Assembly: GCF_023898315.1 (NCBI RefSeq)
Contig: NC_064616.1
Coordinates: forward strand, 707,139,389 to 707,203,388
Direction: 5' to 3'
DNA length: 64,000 nucleotides
From: Schistocerca nitens
Lineage: Eukaryota; Arthropoda; Insecta; Orthoptera; Acrididae
This document shows positions 1 through 11,584 of this stretch, in pieces. A program made the position numbers and the translations under genes. Numbering within the stretch: the stretch's first letter is position 1; each line of letters starts with the position of its first letter. The notes under the pieces are model-generated. The model ran no database searches. It worked only from the letters and a program-made list of their open reading frames with translations, and had not been told where the DNA came from.

Positions 1-860
1 CGTAATTGCCTACATACAGTGGCAGACTGGTTGTGTATGTGTTACGACAAGGTAACGTTCTATAATATATGGAGCTAAATATCTCAGTGATTTTTCATCT
101 GATCGACGCCTATCAGGCCCGTTTGAACCTCCTTAACAGACAGAATATTTCATGAGTTTAACGTATGTGTACAGTTGCATAAATTGTATCGCGTGATAGC
201 TTTCAGTGAGTGCATGTGTAAGGACTTTGATGCCTGCAGGCAAGTAAACGAAATGCATTGCAGACAAGTACTTGCAAACGTTATGCAGCTGGCATTACCA
301 CTGAACGAGAATGATACCATGTCCCCCATCCCCAACACCATCACCCCCCCCCCCCCTCCTGCTCATCCTAAGTGTAGAAAAGCCTCTGACCGGCTGTTTT
401 ACAAGGAATTTAGACGTGTAAAAACATTGTGACAATTTGAGGTTCTATTGATCCTCACCTCAAGTAAGTGAATACAAACATCGACCCACAGTCGAGATTT
501 GGCTTAAAACAAATCTTCACTTGTTTTGGATAAGTAATGCAGACAGTTTAGTTGTGGAAATAACGTTGCAGCACTTAGTTTGAAGGTGTGTACAGAATAA
601 AATACTGGACTGTGATTGGTAGAGAAAAATGTGTGATCGTGTGTGTGTGTATGTGTGTGTGTGTGGGTGTGTGCGCGCTTGCGTGCGCTGACGAAGTTGT
701 ACGGATTTTCTGAATGATGACAAAAGCTTCCCATCGCCACTCTCATCGTCGCCGGCCGCCCCTGTATGTAGGCAACCTGGCCGTGTAGCTTAACGAGGAC
801 GGAACTATCAAAGGAACATTTCCAAGTGTAAATAAATGCTCTTGATGGAACTTGGTGTGT
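1..860. other. Unassigned AT-rich DNA with a GT microsatellite
   Basis: I see no supported gene here. A C-run lies near 346-357. An interrupted GT microsatellite lies near 639-676, followed by a GC-richer flank (681-707) that reappears inside the Tc1 element at 1689-1716. Open frames in this stretch are short and show no recognisable motif. Confidence 0.6.
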
Positions 861-1452
861 GCGTAGAGGGAGCAAAATAAGGCAATAGATATTTTTTTGT
901 TGGTGCCCAATTTCATTTGTAAGAGGTAAAACGTGTCCTGAAAGGTATTTTGGCGTATTAGATTTGGAGCGAATATCTTCGAAAACTATGATATTTAAAA
1001 ACGTTTCTCATATAAACGTTGATATGTAATTAACGTTCTTGAAAACTGTATAATCAAATTTTGTAATAATCTGATATTTACCGGAATATCTCACCAAGAT
1101 TAATTAATTTTGAAAAATCAAAATTTATGTTAAACAGAACTTAAATAAGCTTTCAAGCTACATACATCATGTGTAATGAAGCTGGTTATCGAAATACCAT
1201 TTTTGGAAAATAAGCTGTAAATAATGTGTTACTGAGTATCTTCAGCCTATCTAATCACACACATCAAAAAAAGTTTTGCATCACCTCTGTTCCGAGAGTT
1301 CCGGAACCTGTACAGAAAATTGGAATAGAGATAAACATAAACATCATTTCAGCCCTCTTTATTGCTCATGAAAACCACACATTGCATGTTGTACCACCAT
1401 ACAGCGAGATCTTCAGAGGTGGTGGTCCAGATTGCTGTACGCACCGGTACCT

Positions 1453-2514
1453 CTAATACGCAGTAGCACGTCCTCTTGCATTGATACATGCCTGTATTCG
1501 TCGTGGCATACTATGCACAAGTTCATTAAAGCACTGTTGGTCCAGATTGTCCCACTCCTCAACGGCGATTAGGCGTAGATCCCCCAGAGTGGTTGGTGGG
1601 TCACGTCGTCCATAAACATCCCTTTTCAATCTATCCCAGGCATGTTGTGTGTGTGTGTGTGTGTGTATGTGTGTGTGTGTGTGTGTTTGCGTGCGCTGAC
1701 GACGTTATATGGATTTGGAGTAGTAGAGCGATGTCGTTATCCTGAAGGAAGTCATTTACAAGATGTGCACGATATGGGCGCGAATTATCGTCCATGAAAA
1801 CGAATGCCTCGCCAATATGCTGCCGATATGGTTACACTATCGGTCGGAGCATGGCATTGTACAGCCGTTACGGCGCCTTCCATGACCACCAGCGGCGTAC
1901 GTCGGCCCCACATAATGCCACCCCAAAACAGCAGGGAACCTCCAGCTTGCTGCACTCGCTGGACAGTGTGTGTAAGGCGTTCAGCCTGACCGGGTTGCCT
2001 CCAATCATATCTCCGACGATGGTCTGGTTGAAGGCATATGCGACACTCATCGGTGAAGAGAACGTGGTGGCAATCCTGAGCGGTCCATTCGGCATGTTGT
2101 TGGGCCCATCTGTACCGCGTTACATGGTGTCGTAGTTGCAAAGGTGGACCTCGCCATGGACGTCGGGAGTGAAGTTGCGTATCATGCAGCCTACTGCGCA
2201 CAGTTTGAGTCGTAAATCGACATCATGTGGCTGCACGAAAAGCATTATTCAATATGATGGCGTTGCTGTCAGGGTTTCTCCGAGCCATAATCCGTAGGTA
2301 GGGGTCATCCACTACAGTAGTAGCCCTTGGGCGGCCTGTGCGAGGCATGTCATCGACAGTTCCTGTCTCTCTGTATCTCCTCCATGTCCGAACAACATCG
2401 CTTTGGTTCACTCCGAGGTGCCTGAACACTTCCCTTGTTGAGAGTTGAGAGCCCTTCCTGGCACAAAGTAACAATGCCGACGCAACTGAATCGCATTATT
2501 GACCGTCTAGGCAT
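1453..2514 (-). pseudogene. Tc1-like transposase, decayed
   Basis: The minus strand encodes a Tc1-family transposase in pieces. The N-terminal helix-turn-helix part (about 2514-2223) reads through STREVFRHLGVNQSDVV, followed by a GRPR-like motif. The catalytic core has the first acidic motif as FTDECRICL and the strand GGIMWGRRTPLVVMEG. The C-terminal part is recognisable as HAWDRLKRDVYGRRDP and ends near 1453. Frameshifts near 2470 and 2210 separate the parts. The segment that should hold the third catalytic residue (the SPDLNPIE motif) is replaced by a GT microsatellite and a short foreign flank at about 1645-1725, so the enzyme cannot work. Confidence 0.85.
1645..1716. repeat. GT microsatellite plus flank replacing transposase core
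   Basis: An interrupted GT run is followed by GCGTGCGCTGACGACGTT. The same arrangement, microsatellite plus about 27 bases of flank with three mismatches, occurs at 639-707. The patch sits exactly where the Tc1 transposase should encode its SPDLNPIE motif. Confidence 0.75.
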
Positions 2515-2928
2515 GGTTGGACTACAGACAACACGAGCCATGTACCTCTTTCCTGGTGAAATGACTGAAACTGGTCGGCTGTCGGACCCCTTCCGTCTAA
2601 TAAGCACTGCTCATGCGTGCTTGTTTACATCTTTGGGCGGGTTTAGTGACATCTCTGAACAGTCAAAGGGACTGTCTGTGATACAATATCCACAGTCAAC
2701 GTCTGTCTTCAGGAGTTCTGGGAACTGGGGTGATGCAAAACTTTCTTTGATGTGTGTAAAATATCAAAGCATTCATTATTAGTCTAATTATTTATTTTAA
2801 TTACGTTTGTTTTATGTTGCAAATTGTTATTTTTCGTTTTACCTTCTTGTTTTTTAATTTATCATTTCACATATGTTGAATGATTTTGGTGTCAATCTCC
2901 TCTTGGTAAACAATATAATTAAACTGTA

Positions 2929-3885
2929 GACACAAGTACATAATCCGTTCTTTTCATCAGGGCTTACCAAGGTACTGAAATATGCCTGATACAGATCAGG
3001 ACATTTGGAGGATCTCCTGTGACAATTTGAAATCCTGCTGAATTTTGTTTTGTACTGTGTTGTCCGTCATGTATATTATGTGAAGAAAATTCGTTCATTT
3101 TATGTGAGTGGTGCAACAAAACTTTACGTTTTAAGCATTTATTTGCAGATTATCATTATTGTAATGATTTTGTATCATACCACTGAGTTACTTATTATTT
3201 TCGGGTAACAAAATACACACATGTGAAACGTTAAACTGAAAAACAAAAAAACATAAATGAATTTAAACGTAAAATAATAACTTGAAACATGAGACAAAGA
3301 TAACTAAAATAAATAACTAGACTAACAATGAATGTTTAGATATTTTAATTAGATAGTTGGAGATACTCTGATAACACACTGTTTACAGCTTATTTTCCAT
3401 AAATACGCAGACACAAGTACATAATCCGTTCTTTTCATCAGGACTTACCAAGGCACTGAAATATGCCTGATACAGATCAGGACATTTGGAGGATCTCCTG
3501 TGACAATTTGAAATCCTGCTGAATTTTGTTTTGTACTGTGTTGTCCGTCATGTATATTATGTGAAGAAATTTCGTTCATTTTATGTGAGTGGTGCAACAA
3601 AACTTTACGTTTTAAGCATTTATTTGCAGATTATCATTATTGTAATGATTTTGTATCATACCAGTGAGTTACTTATTATTTTCAGGTAACAAAATACACA
3701 CATGTGAAACGTTAAACTGAAAAACAAATAAACATAAATGAATTTAGAACGTAAAATAATAACTTGAAACATGAGACAAAGATAACTAAAATAAATAACT
3801 AGACTAACAATGAATGTTTAGATATTTTAATTAGATAGTTGGAGATACTCTGATAACACACTATTTACAGCTTATTTTCCATAAA
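2929..3885. repeat. Tandem duplication, unit about 481 bp, two copies
   Basis: The block 2929-3404 is repeated at 3410-3885 with very few differences. The offset between the two copies of CACAAGTACATAATCC is 481 bases. The unit belongs to the right arm of the foldback element, so that arm is longer than the left. The low divergence suggests a duplication much younger than the divergence between the two arms. Confidence 0.9.
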
Positions 3886-4157
3886 TGGTATTTCAGAAAC
3901 CAGCTTTATTACACATGATGTATGTAGGCTGAAAGCCTTCTTTAATTTCTGTTGTCAAAATTTCAAATTATTACAAAATTCGATTATACAGTTTTCAACA
4001 ACGTTAATTACATATCAACTTTTATACGAGAAATATTTTTTATATATCATCGTTGCGAAAATATGACAAGTTATCTTTCGGGTTGTGTTTTACCCTGAAA
4101 AGTGAAATTGGGCACAAACAAAAAAATACGTATTGCATAATTTTGCCCCCTCTGCAG

Positions 4158-4989
4158 ACTCGTCATCGATATCGTTTATTGAGGCGTGGGCATCTTCCTT
4201 GGTAAGACGGTACGGCACTAAGCTCACTACAAATACTACTTCCCGGGACGTATGAAATATTGTAATTTTCCAATTTCCAGCGTGACGCAGATTTTCGTAT
4301 TGTACGTCTCTGTGTATTCGTGCACACTGACATCTGCTGACAACCCACACTGTCAGTGACTGTGTTTTTTAGCCCAGCAGCTTTTAAGCTAAAGAAAATA
4401 TTATTCCGCGACGTGGTAAACACAGAGAATCTTCACATCTGACTGTATTAAACTGCGCAGGATTTCGCTTCAGCTCACTGAGGCTACTTTGGCAAAACAG
4501 GAAAAGTAGAAAAACTTAAGCTATGTTTCGTTAATGGAGCATCAAATCATTTACAAAATTATTGACAAGCGGTCTGCGCTGGGTACTCAAGTACATTACA
4601 GATTTGATGAAAAGTTATACATCAGAACTGGAAGTCCTTTGTGGGAACTTAGTATACATCATGTCGTAATTGATTAACTTTAGGTACAGCTTCCGTAGAC
4701 GAACACATCTCTTAGCGACAACATTAAACAGCGTATTTAGAATTTGTTTTTGCACCCGCCAGTGGTGTACGAAGTGCGATGTAAGAAACAGTAGAAAACT
4801 CTCTTTTGCAATATACTGAACAAGTTGGCGAAGAAACGTGCAGTTACTTGGAAATTACAGTTATTCTCACTTCGAATCTACAATGAAATCAGACCCTGTC
4901 TGCTTAATCATATTGGCAATCTTACTTATTGCGTTCGCCATTTAAAATGTGATGCACACTGCTAGCATAAAATTTCGTTTCCTCTTCAA
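4158..4989. other. No recognisable feature
   Basis: Ordinary AT-rich sequence between the foldback element and the LINE remnant. Open frames are short and share no motif I recognise. Confidence 0.5.
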
Positions 4990-5546
4990 AAATTAGATCA
5001 TACCAGGCGTAGGATTTTCATATGCTCTCTGAATTGTCAAAAAAATTTTGTATAGGTCGCCGATAGATCTTCGTCCTTGACGTTGTTCTGTAAAAACTTG
5101 CTGGATTTTCTTTTCTTCCGGAGCTAGAAGAGCATAAGCAGTCTAATGAAATCTCATAGGTTTAATCATGTCTAGCTTTCCATACAAATCATTGACTTTT
5201 GTGTTGCTTAGTATGCTCCACTCTGCTGTGCTCTTATTTGGGATTCCTTCAAGTGTCTTTCTCAACATTTTTTTAAAAGAATTTACATTAGCTTCTTCTG
5301 ATATATAATGTCCTATTTCACAAGTGTATGCTACAGAAAATGTGATAAGAGTTTGATACATGTTTATTTTGGAATTTCTTGATATTTCTATTATGTCCAG
5401 GAGTGTAAATTAACACCTATTTGCTTTTTTATTCCACTATTTATATCTCGTTTGACTTCGTTAACCGTAATTATATGGTTCCAACGCAACTGAACTAATT
5501 TACTTACTTTTTTGTGCCAATTTTTAAGACATATGCTGCATTAGTT
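4990..5546 (-). pseudogene. C-terminal part of an old LINE reverse transcriptase
   Basis: On the minus strand the frame at 5361-5143 reads YQTLITFSVAYTCEIG and continues with FKKMLRKTLEGI and a Trp-containing block. This is the layout of the post-RT region of endonuclease-type LINEs (a YKTLI..P..TYACE motif, then FERK.LRK). Upstream, VKRDINSGIKK fits the usual region just before it. The rest of the same element lies at 7665-8170, separated by the younger Jockey-like insertion. The clade is not assigned. Confidence 0.7.
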
Positions 5547-7660
5547 TCATCTACATCTACATAGATACTCCGCAAGCCACCATACAGTGCGTGGCGGAGC
5601 GTACCCTGTACCATACTAGTCGTTTCCTTTAGTGTTCCACTCTCAAATAGAGCGAGGGTAAAGCGACGGTCTGTATGCCTCCGTATGAGTCCTAATTTCT
5701 CTTATCTTCGTGGTTGTTACGTGAAATGTACACTGGCAACAGTAGAATCGTTCTGCAGTCAGCTTCAAATTCCGGCTCTGTAAATTTTCTCAATAGTGTT
5801 CCTCGAAAAGAACGTTACCTTCCTTCCGGGGATCCTTATTTCAGTTCCCGAAGCATCTCCGTAATACTTATGTGTTGTTTGACTCTATCGTTAACAAATA
5901 TAGCAGTCCGCCTCCCAATTGCTTCGATGTCTTCCTTCAATCCGACCTTGTACGGATCCCAAATACTCGAGCAGTACTCAAGAACAGGTCGCACCAGCGT
6001 CCCATCTGCGGTCCCCTTTACAGCTGAACCACTCTTTCCTAAAATTCTCCCAGTTAACCGAAGTCAACCATTCGCCTTCCCTACCACAGTTCTCACATGC
6101 TCGCTCCATTTCATATCGCTTTGCAGCGTTACGCCCAGATATTCAAACGACTTGACTGTGTCAAGAAGGACACTACTAATACTGTATCCGATCATTACAG
6201 GTTTGTTCTTCCTACTCATCCGCATTAACTTACAGTTTTTCACATTTAGAGCTAGTTGCCATTCATCACGCCAACTGCAAATATTGTCTAAGCAGTCTTG
6301 TTATCTTCCTACAGTCACTCATCATGGATACCTTACCGTACACCACGGCATCATCAGCAAAGAACCGCAGATTGCTGCCCACCATGCCCGCCAAATCATT
6401 TATGTATACAGAGAACAACATCGGTCCTATCACACTGCCCTGAGGCACTCCTCGCCGTGGAGGACAACATACTGGGTTCTATTACTTTAGAAGTATTCGA
6501 GCCACTCACACACATCTGTGAACTTATTCCATATGCTCGTACCTTCATTAACAGCCTTGATTTCGTCACAGTGTCAAATACTTTCCGGAAATCTAGAAAT
6601 ATGGAATCTGCCTGCTGCCCTTAATCCATAGTTCGCGGTACATCAAGTGAGAAAAGGGCAATCTGAATTTCGCACGAGTGATTCTTTCTAAAACCATGCT
6701 GATTCTTGTACATAAGCCTCTCAGTCTAGAGAAACTTTAATACATGAGAACTGAGAATATGTTCAAGGATTCTGCAGCAAACCGAAGTTAGGGATATTGG
6801 TCTGTAATTCAGCGGATCCGTTCTTTTACCATTCTTATATGCTGGAGTCACCTGCGCTTTTTTCGAGTCATTTGGAACTTTGTGCAGGGCGAGAGATTCT
6901 CACTAAATGCAGGTTAGGTAAGGGATCAATGCCCTAGAGTACTCTTTGTAAAACCGAACTGGGATTCTATCCGGACCTGGTGGTTTATTTACTTTCAAAT
7001 CTTACAGTTATTTCTCTACGCCTGGGATGCTTGTTACTATGTCGTCCATGCCGGAGTCAGTCCGATGGTAAAATGACGTCATGTTTGCACGATTCTTCTG
7101 TGCGAACGATTAACTTAAACGTCAAATTTAAAACTTCTGCTTCCGTTTTGCTATCTTCAGCTGCCACACCAGACTGGTCAAGGGACTGAATGGAAGCCTT
7201 AAACCCGCTAAGCGAATTTACCTAGGCCCAGAATTTTCTCGGGTTCTGTGCCAGATCTTTTGCTAAGGTATGACAGTAGTAGCTGTCGTATGCTTCGCGC
7301 GTAGATCTTGTTACAGAAGTACAAATCTCTATTAACTTTCGCTTGTCCTCACTTGTGCGTTCTCTTTCGAACCGAGAGTGCAACAGCCTCTGCTTCCTCA
7401 GCACCTTCAGAATTTCGTTATTTAACCATGGTTGATCTTCTCCATCCTTTATCCACTTATTAGGCACATAACTCTCCAGACCATGATTTACAATCTTCTT
7501 AAACTTTTGCCGTAATTCTTGCACATTAATCTTACTGGAACTAAGTGATGTCTCTTCACTGCCTAAGTGAGACGCTAACAACTGCTTATCTGCTCTGTCT
7601 AGCAGAAACACTCTCCTCACCTTCTTGACTGATTGATTAACTTTCACAATGCCGGACGTG
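5547..7660 (-). mobile_element. Jockey/CR1-like LINE, 5-prime truncated, nested in older LINE
   Basis: The minus strand encodes the linker between endonuclease and polymerase (EDQPWLNNEILKVLRKQR, near 7430), an RT core with PQGSVIGPMLFSVYINDL and a FADD box near 6350, and the C-terminal signature VRPVLEYCSSIWDP. Several stops and frameshifts break the frame. The 3-prime end is a short ATGTAGATGTAGATG tail at 5547, characteristic of the other copies of this family in the window (12360, 37535). The endonuclease domain is missing. It splits the older minus-strand LINE. Confidence 0.85.
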
Positions 7661-7664
7661 TTAT

Positions 7665-8170
7665 TTTCTTTTATCAAAACTGATTTCCAGTTATATTCCA
7701 AGTAAGGTACTGTGTAATATTGTATACGTAAAATAATTACTTTTACAATTTCTCCTGAGATTATAATATTTGCAAATGCCAGCAAGTTAAACGTGTGTTC
7801 CAGTTTGGTTCCAAGGGGTTTATATTTTTTTCGTGATGAATTGCTTTATTATAGGGTTGAAAATTGCATGTGACATAGCACTTCCTTGCTTGACTCCAGA
7901 AGAATACTTCTGAGAGACTGTTTAGTACCGTAACTCTAAAACTGAAATTTTCAGTGAACATTCTTACAAGCTGTATTAATTTTTCTGGAATTCAAAATTT
8001 TCTGATTTTTAATCATAGATGATTTCTGTTAATAGTATCAAATGCTTTCTTAATGTCTATGTAAAGCATGTGCACATATTCGGCATATTCAACCTTCTCT
8101 TCAAGTACAACCCGTAAAATGAAAACGTTATCCATTTCTTCTATCCCCAGCCTGTGCATCATCAATATTT
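7665..8170 (-). pseudogene. Reverse transcriptase core of the same old LINE
   Basis: Minus-strand reading gives, in order, RT motifs YIDIKKAFDTINRNHL, then GVKQGSAMSHAIFNP, then a degraded YADD box as LLAFANIIISGE, and LEYNWKS. Each lies in a different frame, so the gene is dead. The reading continues on the far side of the Jockey-like element at 5546. The two halves together give the normal motif order for a LINE polymerase. Confidence 0.75.
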
Positions 8171-9539
8171 CCTTTCAGACATGAAGAAAATACGTTTTAC
8201 TCTTTGTAAACATGTTACTCTTTGTAAATAAACGACTAAAATCGAGTTGATCAAGTTTCTAGTGGTAAATTCTCTTGCCGATTGTAGCGAACCTTCTTCC
8301 CAGCAGCCTTTGTGGGGATCCTTACTGCTACATTACTTTCCGTGTGCACTCTTGCCGACATCCATTACAAACAAAATATTTTTGGAGGGTAAAAATCTAC
8401 TTTTAATCGTGATATTTTCTAGCTTTCAACACAGCGTTTCTCGAAATGCCGTTTCTTTGAAAAGTAGGTACCTGGAATGACGATATGGGCACGCTGAAAC
8501 TGTTGTTTCCATTTGAATACCAATTCACAGTTTACACCCTCCTCCTTTATCTCTTAAATTTATTTTCCTGGTTGTGTGTGAACATTAATGAATGTGATGA
8601 CCATCTATGTCTCTATCCGGTAATAATTGCGACTTTCGTTATTCGCACAATAGTAAAACTCCTGTGAGAGATTAAAAGATAAAGTATGTGTCTAAGACAT
8701 TTGACTCGCATTTTATGGGATCAAGTAAAATTTCAACTGGGTTTCTTGTGGTTTGCCCAAACAACTATGGGCAAATGATACGCTTGTTGCTTCAATAAGA
8801 CCTTCGTGGTTTTCTACCCCTATACATGTCCAATTGAGCTATGCTTCAACGCTGACAGGGCGTTCTTAATAAGGTCCTTTCCTTTTTTTTACAACTCGTA
8901 TTTCCGATTTTTCATTGTCTTCTTGTTAGAAGTGTGGTTTTTCAACAAACTTCTTCCTTCTCCTGATTTGCTTCCTTCACCTCTCGTATGTCTTCGCTCG
9001 TATTTTGGTTACGTTGGTTTCAAATTGCCCACGCTTTCTGTTATAGATTTCCATATTTTTGTCTGTCACTTGGATCTAGAGGCAAATTACTACATTTTCA
9101 GATTGTGTGGATTTGGTCAAGAGTTGTCAAAAAGCAATGAATATTTACTAATGTTCTCGCAGACAACAAAGCGCTACTGGCAGTGTATTCATCTTTTAGT
9201 TCTATACAGAAATGCTTGCTTAAAACGATAGTAGCGGCAGTAAAATATTCCCTCGCTTTATACCTCGTAATCCCAAAGTTTCAAAACAGTTCAAAATATA
9301 GTGCAACTCGGATGCACGTCATTTGATTGAAATTTAACGTGCAGTGTCTACAGATATTTTAACGTAACTCGTTACGACAGTTTGGGCAAATGCCTGAACG
9401 ATAAAATACCCGAAACGTCGTCATCTGGAACGTTACCAGCGTCGCATTTCGGTGTCGAGTTCTCGAATTAGCAGCGAGGCACTTTATTTTCTTTTCTTTT
9501 TTTGCCGCTAAGTCCCCGTATTAATGTGCCTTCATAAAG
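8171..9539. other. Unassigned; open frames without recognisable domains
   Basis: Plus-strand open frames at 8247-8480, 8485-8667 and 8806-9231 are rich in Phe, Leu and Tyr and look like shadows of AT-rich DNA. The minus strand may hold the worn N-terminal part of the old LINE, but I could not find endonuclease motifs. Confidence 0.4.
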
Positions 9540-9860
9540 TGGCGTGCAGTATTTACGAGTCGCGACAGGTGCGCGCTTTGTTGTTTTGTGGGCGTGCGTC
9601 CACGCGGGCGAGTGTGAGCGTTGCTCCGCGCTGGCTGGCGAATCGCGCGCCCGGCCGCCTCTCGCCTGGCTTCTCTTCCCCTCTCTTTTCTTTTTTCCCG
9701 TATCTCCGCCCAATAATAAAACGGGCAGAAGTGGCCGGGCCTGGCGACTGTATTTTCGGCCGAGCGTGGCCGGCAGGGCAGAGCAGCACGCGGCGCAGAC
9801 CTCAGCCATCACTGACACTCTGGCCGTTCACCCGCCAAATTTCCGCGCTTGGACACTGGC
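9540..9860. promoter_or_regulatory. CpG-rich island-like patch
   Basis: About 300 bases are markedly GC-rich with dense CpG in an otherwise AT-rich window (for example around 9590-9660 and 9740-9800). There is a pyrimidine tract near 9660-9700. No repeat family is recognised here and overlapping open frames exist on both strands, as expected of GC-rich DNA. It could be a promoter or first exon of a host gene, or part of an unknown GC-rich repeat. I see no TATA box or splice site that decides this. Confidence 0.35.
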
Positions 9861-10044
9861 ACGCGTGCGTGATTCACAGTGTAGAGCATTTCTGTAGACA
9901 AGTGAAAGAAATCATTGGACACTGGTCTCCAGGAACGTTAAGGAAGGAGGAAAGATGATTAGTTATTTTTACGTCTGTTCCCTCTGACATGCATGCACGT
10001 CTGAAAGAGCAGACATTAGTGACGATCAGTATCTGCAGTAATAT

Positions 10045-10300
10045 TGCCAAATTTTGTCGCAGTTGCGAATATTTTTCTTACATCAGCTATATTATATATA
10101 GGAATAATCCCGCTGGTAAGACATGAAAATTTGTGCTGAACTGGGGCTCGAACCCGGATTTCCTGCTTATCGCTAGTGGTCGCCTTAACCACTCGGCTAT
10201 CCGTGCACGCTTCCAGGACCGATCCAAACACAGTGTCTACGACCCCGTTGCTCGCAGGTTACGTGGATTCCCACAACAGGGTTAATGAGACAAACGTGTT
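10045..10300 (-). repeat. tRNA-derived SINE, minus copy of an inverted pair
   Basis: Read on the minus strand there is an A-box-like TAGCCGAGTGGTTAAGG and a B-box-like GGTTCGAGCCC, the internal promoter of a tRNA-derived SINE. The body continues to GCGACAAAATTT near 10047. The sequence upstream of the tRNA part also pairs with the second copy. Confidence 0.75.
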
Positions 10301-10305
10301 CAATA

Positions 10306-10562
10306 TTAGTAGTCGTTTTGCCCGTCGAAGCAGGTAAGCTGCGAGCAGTGGGGGCGTAGACGTTACGGCATTTGGTGGATTGGATCGGTCCTGGAAGTGT
10401 GCACGGATAGCTGATGTGGTTAAGGTGTCCACTCCTGATGAGCGGGAAAGCCGGTTTCGGGTACCAGTCCTGCACATGTTTTCATATGTAACCTACAGAT
10501 ATTATTTCCACATGTAATAGAGCTGATGTCAACAAAAAAATTTGGAGTTGCGACAAAATTTC
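10306..10562 (+). repeat. tRNA-derived SINE, plus copy of an inverted pair
   Basis: The plus strand repeats the same unit with TTGGATCGGTCCTGGAAG, a worn A box (TAGCTGATGTGGTTAAGG), a changed B box and a body ending in TTGCGACAAAATTT. The symmetry centre is near 10303, so the two units are head to head and could fold into a hairpin of about 250 bases per arm. Confidence 0.72.
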
Positions 10563-10853
10563 ATAAAGAAGATGGCGGAGACATTAGAGACGGAGGGCAA
10601 ACTGGGAGTGGGGAATGATGAGGAAGCAATTCGGCTGCGTCCTTTTCGAAAAGATCATCCCAACATTTGCTTAAGAGATCTAGGGAAAGTATGAGAAATC
10701 TAAATCGGGATGGTCGAATGGAGATTTGAAATTCCATCCTCCTGAATACGCCACTTCGTCACTTTACTTAAGCCTTTCAAACGAGGAAGTAATCTTTCTT
10801 GCGAGCACTGTGGGAACATAGAGGTACAATTAAACGTTGGGTGAAGTCTGACA
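10563..10853. other. No recognisable feature
   Basis: Short unassigned stretch between SINEs; no motif recognised. Confidence 0.4.
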
Positions 10854-11052
10854 TGTCGGCCGTTGTGGCCGAGAGGCTCTAGGCGCTTCAGTCCGGAACC
10901 GCGCTGCTGCTACGGTCGCAGGCTCGAATCCTGCCTCAGGCACGGATGTGTGTGATGTCCTTAGGTTAGTTAGGTTTAAGTAGTTCTAAGTCTAGAGGAC
11001 TGATGACCTCAGATGTTAAGTCCCATAGTGCTCAGAGCCATTTGAATCATTT
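10854..11052 (+). repeat. tRNA-derived SINE (dominant family), with TSD
   Basis: This SINE has a tRNA-like head (GTGGCCGAGAGGCTCTAGG A-box region and a GGCTCGAATCC B box), a middle GGATGTGTGTGATGTCC, and a tail ending AGCCATTTGAATCATTT. The 11-base direct repeat GAAGTCTGACA at 10843-10853 and 11053-11063 is a clear target-site duplication. The same family recurs at 30985, 31222, 32561, 44055, 47611 and 60097. Confidence 0.92.
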
Positions 11053-11584
11053 GAAGTCTGACACACACTCCAAATGACAATGCTCGACATTAAAATTGCG
11101 GTACAGCGAAGGCAGCACGTAACAAAAGTCAAATTAACGTAAATTGTGCTACATGTTTCGAAAGACAAATGATTAAAATTTCACTGCAGTCGTACAAAGT
11201 AGGAAGCGGTAACGCTGCCTTTGCCATGTATAGGAGGAAAGCTTATGCAGAGGGTTTCACTCAAACTACCTATTCCTACAACCAAATCCACCTCGTCTTG
11301 AACCGCCTCGACAACCTGGGTTTACTCTCTAGTCATCACCCACACAAACCTCTCCCAAACTATCGTATGGCGCAATAGCAATACAACATCCTCTTCCAAA
11401 ACATCCGTTCTCTCCTAACATATAAACCCCTATTTATGCGTAACCTGTACCAATGCAAATTCCATGCCATCGTTTAAATTAGACATTCTCGAAATACTAC
11501 CACATCAATAGGACCTTCCTCTATATCCTATATCGTACAGATAATTCCCTATCTTTGCCCAAAGGCGGAGTTGCAGCCGATCAT

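Larger units (their letters stand above)
1258..2756 (-). mobile_element. Tc1-like transposon inserted in the foldback element
   Basis: Terminal inverted repeats start CACACATCAAAAAAAG on the left and mirror on the right with one mismatch over the first 27 bases; weaker similarity continues inward. The right flank shows the expected TA; the left target site reads CA, presumably mutated. The element lies on a TA that is intact in the paired arm, confirming the insertion. It carries a decayed minus-strand transposase and an internal GT microsatellite. Confidence 0.88.
861..4157. mobile_element. Foldback element with long inverted arms
   Basis: Bases 861-1255 followed by 2757-2880 read as the reverse complement of about 3700-4157. 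The match runs for several hundred bases at roughly 75-85 percent by eye, with an outer edge near GCAGAGGG and shared blocks such as GATATGTAATTAACGTT. The left arm is split by a Tc1-like element at 1258-2756; removing it restores continuous pairing with the right arm. The arms carry no coding capacity, so this is a non-autonomous hairpin or long-TIR element. I could not define its outer ends or a target-site duplication. Confidence 0.75.

Noticed and set aside
5714-6490. 258-codon plus-strand open frame
   Set aside because: It is the complement of the Jockey-like RT C-terminal region, whose motifs read correctly on the minus strand.
9468-9958. Protein-coding gene in the CpG-rich patch
   Set aside because: Frames are open on both strands, which is expected in GC-rich DNA; no domain or conserved start is visible.
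10127-10215. Functional tRNA gene on the minus strand
   Set aside because: A and B boxes are present, but I could not pair an acceptor stem, and a SINE body with an inverted partner follows.
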